From Patiria miniata (lineage: Eukaryota > Echinodermata > Asteroidea > Valvatida > Asterinidae), in NCBI RefSeq assembly GCF_015706575.1, contig NW_024037064.1:7355606-7419605 (forward strand): a stretch of 64,000 bases of DNA, written 5' to 3'. Both the position numbers and the translations under genes were made by a program. The notes beneath the pieces were generated by a model. It saw nothing but the letters and a program-made list of their open reading frames with translations, was not told the origin of the DNA and made no database searches. Of the stretch, positions 12,179-24,695 are shown in pieces (the first letter of the stretch is position 1; each line of letters starts with the position of its first letter).

Positions 12179-13022
12179 TCCTATAGAGGGCGCTGTTCAT
12201 CACAGCCGCAGCATCCACAAGAGATAGTTAAGTTAATTAATTTTTCTTCGATGTCCAGCAGCCATAGAGGGCGCCATAATGCTATCTGGTTTGTTCACAG
12301 ATATATAAACACATAGACCGCCAGTCGTGCGCTTGAAACTGTGATTTAATAATTGGGCAAAATGTTTGTTGACAGCGCGCATAACTGCGATGCCACTCAA
12401 TGCGCCAACGCGCTTTGTACAGTTCATACATTTAAATACAGTTCATAAATTATTTTGGTAAAGGCTGTATTACTCAAACTTTGCAAGAAAATGTTGGGTA
12501 CCGTATTGTTTTTAATCTACGGAAATCATATTTAGTTCACAAGGGATTGGTTTACAATCAAAAACTAACTTCACAATTTTTTTTTTTACATGTTTGACTG
12601 GATTTCGTCAGATGTGTGTAAAATCCTATACCGAGAGGTGAATTTGCCCATAGTTTTGATTTTAGTCAGGCGCTAGGCAAATCACGAAATGCTCATGTAG
12701 TTTGAATAGGACCTGGCGGTCTATGCATTTATATGTCTGTGGCTTTGTTGCCTTACCTACCAAAAAATTTGCTGACGGCATAATTCAGAGAAAAGAATGA
12801 AAACAAAATAATTAGGCCTTGGAATAAAAAAATTTGTATCAATTCTGTGAAATTTAAGATTATTGTAAACTGCGAGTAGTTTGTATTTAACTTTATTTAT
12901 GTTAGGCCAAAAAAAAAATAGTCGGACTCTGGTCAGTGTGCGCGTCGATTTTAATCATGCGCTTCAATTTTTTTTTTTTTTCAAAAATGTTCCATGGTAG
13001 CTCCAACAGCGCCCTCTATTGG
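12179..13022. promoter_or_regulatory. Cluster of three CTCF-like motifs (AGAGGGCGC)
   Basis: CCTATAGAGGGCGCTG (12179), GCCATAGAGGGCGCCA (12261) and, in reverse, CAGCGCCCTCTATTGG (13007) fit the core of the metazoan CTCF motif. The first two face the third. Further single matches lie at about 17694, 34991 and 60749 (reverse). Motif matching alone does not show binding, and such motifs can also travel inside repeats. Confidence 0.3.
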
Positions 13023-16000
13023 CGCACCTCCTCACATTTTTTTTACCAAAGAGCACCAAGGAATGGGAAATTGCACCAAGGCAAATGATCAAGGGCACCA
13101 AGGCAAATTATGGAGGACACCAATGTACATGAGGACACCCAAAAAAAAAAGCAAAATAGTACCCCCCACCTTGTGTGTACAATCAAAGCTTGAAAAAAAA
13201 GGTAAAAAAAAAAAGCTGCATCGCCGCATCAATTCCGGAACTTTGGTCTGACCAGAGACCAAGTATTTTTTTTTTTGGCCTTACTGTAAAACAATTGAAA
13301 AATCCTTTGCTATTTTGTTGGCATAATTTTTATGTAAAAAGATGATAGGCTACTAATGTTAGAAATTTGAAGTTAATTGAAATCAATCTTGGAAACTGTC
13401 AGTTGAAAATATGTTTTGTTGACATGTACATTACAACATTAAAGGTCAGTGAACCTGGGTGACCTTTGACCTCTGTTGTCCCAATAGTAGTTTATCAGTT
13501 AAAATGTCCATTCCATAGAGCTGTAGTAAATTATGAGAGCGTTTACTCCTCATTCCCTTGCACACTTCAAAGTTGTCTGAGCTCAACACAGTGCTTGAAG
13601 AATGTACATGTAGCGAGATCAATGTGCAAGTCACGTCGCCAATATGACATCAATTCTTTTGAGTTTTGCGCACTTAATGTGTTGCCAAAATACAACAGAT
13701 ATACGGCTGAGCAGGCACGTGATCTACAGTGAACAAATGCAAATATCTATGCAGCGCATTAGTGTGAAAGCACAGAATGAAATGAAAGTTGTACTAACAG
13801 CTTTGAAATGTATAAACATACAACATTTTGAGCTAATTTCCTTTTATTTAAGCACAAACATGGATGCATGCGCCCAGCAAGCTTCATCCTATTCATATAT
13901 GAATAAGCTCTCTAATAATTTACTATAGCTCTATGGCCTGATTAAGTGCACATGTGCAGATACAAATCTAGAATAACAGGGAGTGCGTAACAATTTATTG
14001 CAAAAGTTTTTCTTGCAACAATAAAACCAAACACAATGGAGTGTGTTCAGTGGAAAAAGTACAATCAGAATGCAAGTCAATTGAAATTTTGTTTGTTGGT
14101 TGGTTGTGATGACGAGGCCCGGATTCTCCAATAGATCTCTCTCATAGGACGCCATCTTTGTAGGAAAATTACAACTGCGTGTTTAACGCCATGTGCGCGT
14201 AGTGTGCAAAATGTTCTAAACATGCGCTCCTGTTGCTTGGAATGTCTCCAAAATACGGCGCAGCCGATGCGCGTCACGAAAATTTGAAAATTTGACGTCT
14301 TAAACAGCCCAAATTTGAAGAGGAATTGTCAAATTTAATATTGTAGAGTGTGTAAATTCAGCAGGAAAACAAGTACAATACAAATTAAATCAACCATTAA
14401 GGCAAAGTAAAAAAAAAATGTTTCTTGTCCCCGCCTGCTTCCTTTTTTGGAGGCCGCCTGGATTTTTTTTTATTATTTTTTATTTTTGAAAAATGCAAGT
14501 CCACAATTCATCGGAAAATAGACCAATACAAGTCTAAATGACACTGTAAATATGTTCAGTTCTCTTGTCTTACTTATCTTTCATTTTAAAAGTGTCTTTG
14601 AACAGTGGAAACACGAACAGTTGCAGGAAATTTTAATATGGCGGCCATCTTGAAACAAAGAAAAAATAAAAATCCCCGCTTCCTCCTTTTTTCAAAAACC
14701 CGGACGAGAAACATGTTTTTTTTTTACTCTACCTAATGAAACAGAACATACTCGTTGTCTAGAGGATATCATGAGAAATACTCATTGTATTAAAGTGAAA
14801 TTTCCTCCGTTATAAACTCATCATGACGTTTTTGTGAAGCCTGAACATTTTTAACAGGAATATCAAACAATACAGTTAATGTTACTAAAACAATTATAAT
14901 CAGTTTCTAGCAAGAAAATTGCAATGCAAAATAATGAAGAAAAAAAAGTCCCACTAAAAACCCACACACTGGTTTTCGAGACGATGTCTATTTAATTTCT
15001 ACAGCAAATTAATTAAATTAATATAACAAAAACAACAAAGTGTTTTCTGTGTGAGAATTTAAATCGGAATGAAAAATATTCCTAATACGCAACAAGAACA
15101 ACACATTTGTGTGGACGACAATTCTGGAAATATATGCTGAGCTTAATTTAAAATGTGTCCATCGATTGTTCACAAAGTAAAGTCTTCAATTAAGAACTCC
15201 ATAAAATTCCAAGAGAAATCGTGTAACAATTAAAAAACGATTAAACATTTAGAAAAGTACTAATGTAAAATATAATCAAAGCCGTAGAAACTTTGCATTA
15301 TACTGTTGCACTGAGAAACAAATCTACAATTTGCAAACATTTAGGCATACCTCTAAAAATTAAGTGTAAAAATTATTCCTTTTTAAAAATCCTGAAATTT
15401 TCACCGGCACCAGACTATCATGTGACCTCTCAACACCTTCACAAGAGAGGGCGATAAGCCATACAAAATCATCGAAGCATGAAAACTCAATTTGACGGCA
15501 CGCTACACGGTCAAGTGAGGAAGGCCCTTCAACCAGGTTGTATCGAGACCCTCAGGCTAAGAAGTCTACATCCACCTCACACACCACTGGTAACCAGCAT
15601 TCCAGCAGTCTTATGTGGTCTCTAGCAGGTTTGAACAAGTGTAGCAATCTCCAAAAAAGGAAAAGGCTAACTACCAGTCTGACTGATGATTGGCTGCGAA
15701 GACAGACCTGAACTTACAGGACAGGGCAGGACTTCAAAAGAGAAGTCTGAATATTCAGTCCAAAATTTAGTCCAATTAATATGAGAAAATTATATTCCCA
15801 AATCAAAGTCCAGCTAAATAAATTCTAAGTCCAAAAATCCCCAAGACCCTTCCTAGTCCTATCAACTTGCAGACCTATCAGTCAGGAAGCCCTTCAACTA
15901 ATATTCTATTTCCCTCTCAACCATCAACCAGTCAGCCCAAAGTCCCAAAGCCTACCCTCCAGCTCCAAACCCCTTCAGCTCCCAACTTCTCAACCTCCCA

Positions 16001-16138
16001 GCCTCAGACCCTCAGATCTGAAAAAATTTCAAGGGGTACCCCTTGATTTCTAAAATTCTGGCCAAAGCTGAAAAATTGTCCAAGTCCAACAACCTAAGGG
16101 TTTTAATTACGATAACCGGAGATTTTTTCAAGAAAGTG
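13023..16138. other. AT-rich intergenic DNA, no gene recognised
   Basis: Contains homopolymer A/T runs, a patch resembling a YY1 core (ATGGCGGCCATCTTG near 14638), and a Pro/Ser-codon-like low-complexity stretch at 15.84-16.02 kb. Short frames on both strands have no recognisable protein. No repeat borders are visible. Confidence 0.4.
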
Positions 16139-16375
16139 CCATGGCAGAGCGGAAAAGAAGAGAGCTGGCATGCAGAAGGTACGCGGTTCAACCCTGCTCC
16201 ATGCTACTATTTTATATATTTTTAAAATTTTATCACTGCTGTGAGGAAAAATTCTCCTCCCGGGTCCCCCGGCTGGGTTTTGAACCGGGGACCCGGCGCC
16301 TGGCGGTCAGCGAGCTGGACCGCCAGGCCACTGGCCTCTTCGAAAATTTGTTCTCGGAACTTATATTTAAAGGTA
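16139..16375. repeat. Two tRNA-like (SINE-type) segments in opposite orientation
   Basis: Plus strand 16139-16208 has an A-box-like TGGCAGAGCGG and a B-box-like GCGGTTCAACCCTG. Minus strand about 16360-16255 has TGGCCTGGCGG and a B-box-like GGTTCAAAACCC flanked by GC-rich arms. The spacing of A and B boxes fits RNA polymerase III promoters of tRNA-derived SINEs. Neither folds into a convincing tRNA, so these are SINE heads or relics. Confidence 0.45.
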
Positions 16376-17567
16376 AGATTGCGCAATTTAAAAAAAAAGG
16401 AAAAAAAATGGCCGCCTGGGCTCATTTGAATATTTGAATAATAAAAAGCAGAAAACTGAATATTCAGAAGGAAACCACAACAGACCCAAAATTCTGGTTC
16501 TCAAATTTAGCCATTTATTCCATATAATTTCTATTGTTGGCCATTATGTACACTTTCTACAAACCTATTTCACACTTTTTGTTTAAAAGTTAATATTACA
16601 GTTTTTAAACTTTACATACATGTATTTAACAAGAAACACAATTCTGTCTAATAAATGTAGACGTTAATTTACTTCCCTTTACAAGATTCCAAATTTGTCA
16701 ATGCTCAATATTTTAAAAGCAAGTCCTACGTTAAATTTGTTCACTAATTTTATTCTTCGGGGGGGGGGGGGGGGGGGGAAAGAGTTGTTTTAAACTTTAA
16801 AAGGCCACAAAAGTTGTTTTTAACTATGAAGGCCAAACTTTTGTTTGAATGTGGAAATGGAGTTTTTAAATTTGGTTATCTCGATTTTACTTAAAATTGT
16901 CAGTGATTTTTGCCTCAAATCTTATACAACTATTTTTTTCAAATTCTGAAATGTTTTAACCACTTCAAAAAGAAAAACAATACCAGTTCCAATACAGTAA
17001 TGCCTTATTTCAGGAATACTTGCTTGTACAACTAAATTTAAATAAGTTGAACATTGATTTACGAACATGTTACAGATAATAAATGCATACTGCCCTCTAT
17101 AAACCAAATATTTTAACTGTGTCTATCTGGCTAGATTTTTATGCCAATTCATTTTTAGAATGCTCAAATTATTTCAAAAACACTTTCCATTTCCCTTTTC
17201 TTTCCATAAATTTAAGGACATCTCAAAAAACAAATATTTATGGATTTTGTTTCCTTAAAACTTGGATTTTTCCTCCCAGAACTTTTTTCTATTAGGAATG
17301 TAGTTTTAAAATTGTCACTTTACAAAAAAAGACAGTTTCAATTGTATATTGCAAAGAAGTTACTAATGTTTAACTTTGTTTGATAACATCTTTTACATCA
17401 CACAAATTTGGCCTGATTTCATTCATGTCAACCATATCTTACACCTTGTAACAAAGCACTCCTATGCATCATGTTTAAACCAATTGTTAGTGTGGATCAT
17501 ACACTTTGAGTTTTGAATAATCACATTAGTAAAATTGTATTTATATTCCTTTTATTTCTATAAATAG

Positions 17568-17645
17568 TTTGTAAAGCGCCAGGGAGCACTTTTTAAATGG
17601 ATTCGGCGCTACGAAATTCCATTAATATTTCATTATTATTATACA
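17568..17645 (+). repeat. 3' end of a SINE/LINE-like retroposon with ATT tail
   Basis: TAAAGCGCCAGGGAGCAC, then GGATTCGGCGCTACG, then an ATTATT-rich tail. This is the common 3' terminus of short retroposons in invertebrate genomes. The 5' border cannot be seen. Confidence 0.45.
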
Positions 17646-19012
17646 TCAATTCATTCATTAAACTCATTCATTAAACAGTCATTAGCAATTCATGGGCAAT
17701 AGAGGGCGCTCCTCATTGAGACTAATTTTTATTTACCACAACAAGGGTGCACCACTATGTACAACATTTTTTAACTTTCTCTCTTGATATACAAACAAAA
17801 ATCTCAATTTTAAATTTAAACAAATGATAACTACACAAATGAACAAAAATACAATAATGCCCAGTAACTAATTGGGCAAAACGAGAAAATCTACAGTTTG
17901 AGCAAGTATATGGGCAATTCCATGGTGACAGACATTAGAGAGTTTCGGCAGGTTTCAAATTTGCATCAGTATTACAATTTTACGCGTGACGCCATCACTT
18001 CAATTCTTTTCGTACGCTAATCGATATAGTGGCATAGGGTTTTAATTCAAATTTTTCTCTTAAAGAAAAATGATAACCACCTCTCATTCTTAATTTGATG
18101 ATGTACAAGACATAACGTCTGATTGCAATTAGAAGTAAAAGAGTGAATTTTTCAAGGTGTACGATGAATTTTTAGCATTTTTGTGACAAGAAATTATAAT
18201 GCGATTTTCTCAATAGGTTTACGCAGAGACGCCATGCCAAAAACTGAAATTTGAACACGCCATTATGTTTGCATTTTTTTACACTAATCAGCCGCATCAT
18301 ATAATTCCAATACGCATCATTTTTGGGGGGATGAAGTGTTTTTACATTTTTCAACCTGTAGACGCATTGATCTTTTCTGTCCTTCCCTTTATACAGAACT
18401 CTTTCTTTATTGTGACCGACATTACATTAAAAAACAACTCAGGAAACAAATGATAGATCAAATTGAAATTTCTCTTCATGTTAAAGGCCAATGGATGTCA
18501 TATTTTATTTTTCATATAATTTATAGCCAGTAAAACACTTTATATATGTACAAAGATGTAAAATGAAAGTTTTTATAATCATAATAATTGAGAAATGTAG
18601 ACACTGTGTATTGAAAAGTTTCTGTTCAGGTCAAGTTTTATTTTCTTTATAAATTTCCAACAGTGACTGTATGCAACAACAAAATATTTTTTTCAATATC
18701 CAAACTCAAGAGTTTTAAAATTTATGAAAAACAAAAACGTAATAAAAACCTACATGTATATACCATCAACACCAAAAAGTAACTGATCATAAAGCTAATT
18801 AAGTAAGAAACTTTGCAAAGCGACCGTAATAATATTACAGTTGTCTCCAATAAAAACTGTGTTAATAGACTTGCATCATATTTTCTGTGTTACTAAACAT
18901 TTTGAGGTCTCAACAAGTTTAACAAATTCCATGCTCAATTCTAACTACTTTTTCTCCTAGTTTTATTCTTGCGAAACTTCTCATGTTCTGTTCTTTTCTG
19001 TCTATTCCTCTT

Positions 19013-20019
19013 TCATTTGTTCCTCTTGTGGTCTTCATACAATCCTTTTCTTCCAAGTTTTGTTTCTGTTGTGTCTTTCTCTCTGCTGCAGTAAGTTGCA
19101 ACTTGGCTGTACATCTTTCCTGAAAATATAAAATATTCAACAGAATTATTCATAATTTGAACATGTTTACATTAACACAATTTTACTTGCTATTTTTCTA
19201 GCAATACCAAAGTTATCCAATTTACCAACAACAAAACAAATGAAATAAGTTAGCCAATGTTAAGTAATAAATAGGGAATTATGAATATCAAACTATTTGG
19301 GGCCAAACAATAATTCAGTTCTCACAGGGAAGACTTCCCCCACCCCACCCCATCAGAATGGACAATGATAGACTACTAATGCCCAAAAGCAAATCAAATA
19401 TATTTTTCATTTTATCAAAGGGTTACAGATGTCCAAATTAAATTTTAAAAAGACTTGTTTTGTAAAAAATATATAAGTTGATCAGACAGTGGCTTGGCAA
19501 TCAGTTGCATTTTGGTTCAAAGAGTTTACTACTTGTATGTGTATGGACTTAAATAACATGTGTACTTGCATTTTCCTCAACTACGGACTGTGCAATAATG
19601 TGACTGACATTACGTTACGCTAAGAGATTGTGACTGCATGACATTACATGTGGCCGACATTACAATATTTCATGGCTGGCCTATAAGCATTACCACTAAA
19701 ATGTAAACAAAATGATATTTTTTTAAAATATACTTGTCAGAAATCAAGCTAAGAAACTTTTAACATAATTATTCATTAGTCAAAAAATGTAGGTACATGT
19801 ATTTACAAAGAAAAAAGATCTGTTTTGGTGAATTATAAATAACTAAATTTGTATCTCATTTAACAAGCAAAGTCTGACGAAAATTAGCAACTTAAAAATA
19901 ATATCTATTTTCACAAAGACGCCCTAAAAATGGTAACAAAATATTGAGAAAAATTATTACTGAATAGATAGCAAAAGACTAATACAAAATTCCTTACCAG
20001 TGCATCCATAGGTCATCAT
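19013..20019 (-). CDS. Possible two-exon small peptide gene (20019..19998, 19119..19013)
   Basis: ATG ATG ACC at 20019 runs into a donor (CACTG|GTAAGG, exon end 19998). An acceptor (TATATTTTCAG) at 19120 opens an exon in matching phase that stops at 19013, giving 42 aa rich in Lys, Thr and Tyr. The peptide is unlike anything I know and the second exon is purine-rich, so this could be chance. It is listed only because both splice sites are good. Confidence 0.2.
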
Positions 20020-20227
20020 GAAGTCATTGCAGACTTTGATGTGATGGTGTACCGTAACTCACAAAATAGTGCGCGCATGGGACGAAACTATTTCAGTTTT
20101 AAAAACGCCAAAATATATTGTGTCACTTCAGCAAATCAGACTTAAACAAACCGTGAAATAATTGTCTGTTCTTGTGTCTCCACCAGCATGGAATTGCCCA
20201 TATAACCTTTTGTTCTCATTTAACAGC

Positions 20228-20358
20228 CTAGTACATTCTAAATAGGCCCAAGGCACCTTGGATGTAGTTTCTCTGATGTTTGATGTCCTCACAAAGTGGT
20301 GCAGTTTCAGGGCATTCCAGCATCAAGAGCAACGTCTTCTTGGTATGAGCAGGAAAAC
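20228..20358 (-). CDS. Exon-like segment, terminal, paralogous to 24363..24450
   Basis: After acceptor TTGAATTTCAG (20359) an open frame reads FPAHTKKTLLLMLECPETAP, then LCEDIKHQRNYIQGALG and a stop at 20228. DNA and protein match the segment at 24.4 kb (LLLMLKCTDTALLCDITHQ). The family is not recognised. Conservation between two copies 4 kb apart suggests coding origin, but the copies differ in frame near the acceptor. Confidence 0.35.
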
Positions 20359-20784
20359 CTGAAATTCAAGTTGAAAAAAAAAGGAAAATTGAATACAAAT
20401 AGCATACTTGTATACATGCAGTTTATGATTACTTTTTGCAGGCTTTTGTAGCTTTTGAGGCTGCACTGATTTGGGAGATTGACTATATGTAGGGAGGAGT
20501 TTTGAAGATAGAATTTAGAATTTTAGCTTCCTTTGCGTTCACATCTACAGCAAAATTTTAGTATGAATTTATCATCAACCCATAATTCTCATAAACATTG
20601 TTGCAAAAGCAAGTACTCAAGTATATTGAACAAGTTCTTAGCTCACCTGAAACACATGTGTTCCTCTTCTTGTGGTTCTGATAACAGACGTCTGATGACT
20701 TACTCAGGTTACTCAGGTCCTGTCTTATCAAAGACTGTGCAAAAAATGAAATATAGATTAGTTATGGAATTACTTGTGAGGCTG

Positions 20785-23700
20785 TAAGACAATAGTGGTT
20801 TATTATCTGAAACAAATAACTGACTTTTAGAGTCAAGTAAAACGGTACACAAACACTATTTCATACACGTGAGCACACAATGGAAAGTTAGAGAATGATG
20901 TGAGTGTTCACAGAGCTGGAGCTGGCATTGTAATCATTGGACCATGCAATGCGGGTAGTGGTGTGTACGTGTTTGCAGCCAAAGACAACAATCAGTTGTC
21001 ATCCAGGGAGTCAGTTCCCAACCAGTCCACGTCTCATCTGCTGTGCCACAGGGCACTGTGTTGGGCCCTCTCCTCTTTTTAGTCTATATCAACGATATTG
21101 CCGAAGGACTGAACTCGAATGTCTGCTTGTTCGCTGATGATTGTGTCATTTATCGCAAAATGACATCTTCATCTGACTGCGATGTTATTCAGCAAGACCT
21201 GAAGACACTAGAGGAGTGGGAGCAGCACTGGCAGATGTCATTCAAACCAGAAAAATGCAATGTGATCAGATTCACCAATAAGAAAAACATCATCCACTCT
21301 TCATACAAGCTCTCTGGTCACATTCTGGAATCAGTTACAAGCCACAAGTACCTTGGCGTCCACCTCTCATCGGACATGAAATGGAATACTCATATCAATG
21401 CAGACACAGCTAAAGCTAACAGCATGCTTGGTTTTCTTAGACGCAACTTAGGTTCAGCCCCACCCAAGGTTAAACTCCAAGCCTATCAAAGTTTAGTCTG
21501 TCCTCATCTCGATTACTGTGCATCAGTGTGGGATCCCTTCACAGCCACCAATAAACAGAAGATGGAGACGGTTCAACGAAGAGCTGCCCGCTTCATCACT
21601 AACACATATACATGTAGCTGGGACAATTCTACATCTGTTACTGCTCTTCTTGAAAAACTGGAATTACCCACCCTGGAAAATAGGAGATACGTACAGCGCC
21701 TCACAAACTTCCACAAAATCTTCAATGGATGGATCGACGTTAACGTTCCACCTGAAATAACCATTAAGCAGCCAGAAATAACAACGAGACGCTCAAAACC
21801 CAACTACCTTCAGATCCCCTTCACCAATATCAAAGGCCTCCAACACTCATTCTTCTATCAGACCAGCAAGGACTAGAACGACCTCCCTCAGCACATTACT
21901 GGCATAGGAGACACCAATCAATTCAGCGATACCCTTAGATCCCTCAGCACTCGTCAATAGCACGTCCATCCCTTCCAAGCTGAGTGATGTTCCTGTAGGA
22001 GCTTACAGCTATATCAATCAAGATCAAGATCAAGTGAGGGTACGAAAGAGGGCTGATTGAAATTACCCGCTGCAGTCGGTTCTCAACAAGAGTAAAACTC
22101 TCGAGCCGCGGCACGCAGAGCTGTGGTAATGCTTTTGGAGCGTATCTCCTTTCCCTTGTCTGTACGTGTAAGTACTGAGCTGGAACAGCAGCCCCTGAAA
22201 GAGATACCCAACAGGCGAACCACCATCCTAGCGTGGGACCCAAGTCCCCCTCCATAGACCCGCTCATGAACTGAATGGTGCGGCAGATGATAGAAGTCAA
22301 CTGTATGGTGGAGACACCGCGGACGATATTGTCAGGTGAAGATGAAATGCGTACGGCTTGCGTGACTGTTTGACTGCAGCATCCCGGTTGGGATCCATCA
22401 GACCTACACCTTTCTGTATAGACGTCGCAAAGACGTCCTTGGTGGTGGTCCTCATCGGAAGGATGCAAACTGTCTGCACCAACCTCACCACCTCTTTGTT
22501 TAGCCACTTCAGACTTTTCTTCTGGCAATTGCTGACACGCAACACATACAAAGTGCACTGTTCAATGGCAGTTTGTAGCACATCCAGCGTTTGCCAGAGG
22601 CCAGGAGAGAGGATTCTACCTTGCGCAGATCTTCTGTCATCTTGGCCACCAGTGCCTCAATCTCTTGTCGCTTCTGTACAACCTGATACGGATGCCGAGG
22701 TAGCAATATAATGCTCCTCCTCAGTAGACATGATTGAAGGAAACTAAAGGATGTAGGCCTATACACTGCTGGTGTCTGGTCAGGTCTGCTGCAAATGGTA
22801 GCTTTCCCAACACAAGACACAATTCCAGCCACTAAGTGAAAGAATAGGACAAGAATTGATTGCGCTGTCCGGAGATCTTCAAGGCTGCAGATTTGAGATG
22901 GACCCGTGCCTGTAACGATGGAGTCCAAAAGCCGTAGGAATGATCTTGAGTACCACGTACAGGTGTTGGCCTGGCCCTTGTCCATATTATGGTCGCCCAA
23001 GGGTTCCTGAGCATTCCTCCACGAGTGTTGGGCACTTTCCCGGTCACTTCCCCAAACCCTCATCTGTGATACGGTTACGTAGAGGGGTTCTCAAGCATGC
23101 ACCCACAAAAGTGTTGGGCCAGAGCCAGAATCCTCCCCTTATCCGCCTTACTGTTGCCCAAAGGGGCGTCTGATGAGTGTTCCTTCGCAGAGTGTTGGAG
23201 ATTGGCCGTGTAGTGATTCTTCTCCAGCAGCTTGTCTCCAGAGTTGTTTTCCGTCATCCAGGTCCAAGACCCTCAGATGTTTTACCATCACAGGGAACGT
23301 GGTCGATTGCTTGAATGACTGCAAGAACGATGACGTCCTGCGGACAATGTTTGTATTTGCAGTGACAGCTGGTTTATTTCTGTGTGAAGAAGTTGCACTT
23401 CTGTCAGTGATGCAGGGGTGCATGTAGATGTGACTGAGTTGACCCTGACTGACTGCTGTGGAGCAGCAACATCCATTATTCTGTCTGCAAGTTCAGCCAA
23501 CTGTTCGATTTTGACGATTTCACAAGTAGGACATTTTGACTGAAGAAACAACTTGCATGCATCTACTTCAAGCGATCTCCAGTAACTGGGTTGGCTGCAT
23601 GTCACTGAGTATACACTTGCTGAAACCGTTTTTAGTTTTATTATCCGGAACAAATACCTGACTTTATGAAGCAAGTGAAATGGTAAACAAACGAGATAAT

Positions 23701-23800
23701 TACACATACACACAGAATGGAGAGTTAAATAATGAGTGAACTTTTTCACAGAGCCGTCTGAAGAAGGTGCACTAACAATAACTTGGTTACTACAATGTTC
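20785..23800 (-). mobile_element. Degenerate LTR-retrotransposon fossil, Ty3/gypsy-like Gag remnant
   Basis: A minus-strand stretch at about 23.3-23.5 kb translates into a segment resembling the C-terminal Gag region of Ty3/gypsy elements (QLAELADRIMDVA, then a Ser/Arg-rich tail). Direct repeats of about 150 bp at 20.79-20.93 and 23.63-23.79 kb could be remains of the two LTRs; the one at 20.8 kb begins near a minus-strand AATAAA. A LINE copy lies inside. Recognisable pol is missing, and the element is broken and old. The 22.04-23.29-kb part is not otherwise identified. Confidence 0.4.
20955..22035 (+). mobile_element. 5'-truncated LINE (CR1/Jockey/L2-type reverse transcriptase)
   Basis: An open frame to 21876 encodes the C-terminal half of a non-LTR reverse transcriptase: VPQGTVLGPLLFLVYINDI, the catalytic FADDC box, CNVIRF, HKYLGVHLSSDMKW, and the thumb/connection region with YCASVWDP and RRAARFI. 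The usual TSKDWNDLP motif has a TAG in place of Trp at 21874; the frame continues another 27 codons beyond it. Endonuclease and the N-terminal RT are missing (5' truncation). The 3' end carries an ATCAAG repeat tail near 22.01-22.03 kb. The copy is dead and sits in the LTR fossil. Confidence 0.85.
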
Positions 23801-24362
23801 AAGCAAGGATCTGATCCATTAATGGTGCCTAAAAACTCTACTGATCCATTTCAAATAAATAGTTGATAACAACCACTTTGAATAAAGTTTATGCAACTGA
23901 TCACTGATGCAGGCAGGGATGTGAAGTCAACCATTAATTTTATCCTTTAAATTTATTAGTTCTTGAGTTCTGAAAAAACATTAAAACTACATTCTAAGCA
24001 AACCAAAGGCATCGTCATTTTGTCAAAGACACCAAAAACTGACACTCGGTTTTCACGAACTGAAACCGGTCTTAATGTCACCAGTTTAAAGGATTCTAAT
24101 TCATTTTTTGCGTAAGCCCACAAGTAAATGGATGGCGTAAATTTGTGTTGAACCCTTCAAAGCGTTTTTATATTGCATTTCCATCACATGCTTGTGTTTC
24201 ATTGGGTAAAAACTACATTATTCTATTACGAGTCAGTGTACTATTAAAGTGCGTGCACACACCCCCATGTCAGTTTGTGAAACTGAAATTATTGATAACA
24301 CGGTTTTCAGGAACTGACTCCACATGCGTACATGTCAGTTTGTGAAAACAGTGAGGATTTAC

Positions 24363-24450
24363 CTGATGTGTGATGTCACAAAGTAGTGCCGTGTCAGTGC
24401 ATTTCAGCATCAAAAGCAGCTCATCTTTGAGGTCCAGGTATTGTGAAAAC
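24363..24450 (-). CDS. Exon-like segment, paralogous to 20228..20358
   Basis: Acceptor CAATTCAAG (24451) and donor CATCAG|GTAAAT (exon end 24363) bound an open frame reading FSQYLDLKDELLLMLKCTDT and ALLCDITHQ. It matches the 20.3-kb segment over about 60 nt. Family unknown. It may be an internal exon of the same unrecognised minus-strand gene or a pseudo-exon. Confidence 0.35.
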
Positions 24451-24695
24451 CTTGAATTGGAAATAAAAAGCGACATTAAAATTAATTATATGTAAGTATA
24501 GGGACCGTACACGAACCAACACGCAATCGCTCTTTTCGGGAGGTATATAACAGGTGTTTCCACATGTTATTGATCGTCAATGAATCTAAGACTTGTGAGT
24601 CATTTATTCCTGATATAATGCAATCCTAAGCTGGCTGTTTTATCAAATCCTGCTTCATTGATCCACACTGGATCTGTCTCACACCTGTTAACCCC

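Noticed and set aside
16740-16780. Poly-G runs (also at 27.19, 29.32, 29.89, 38.79, 47.06 and 49.13 kb) as assembly gaps
   Set aside because: They are real G letters of varying length that recur next to AT-rich DNA and in known repeats. They may be length-inaccurate but are not gaps.
22509-23063. A 184-codon minus-strand frame as a host gene
   Set aside because: It has no recognisable domain and lies inside the LTR-element fossil between its presumed ends.
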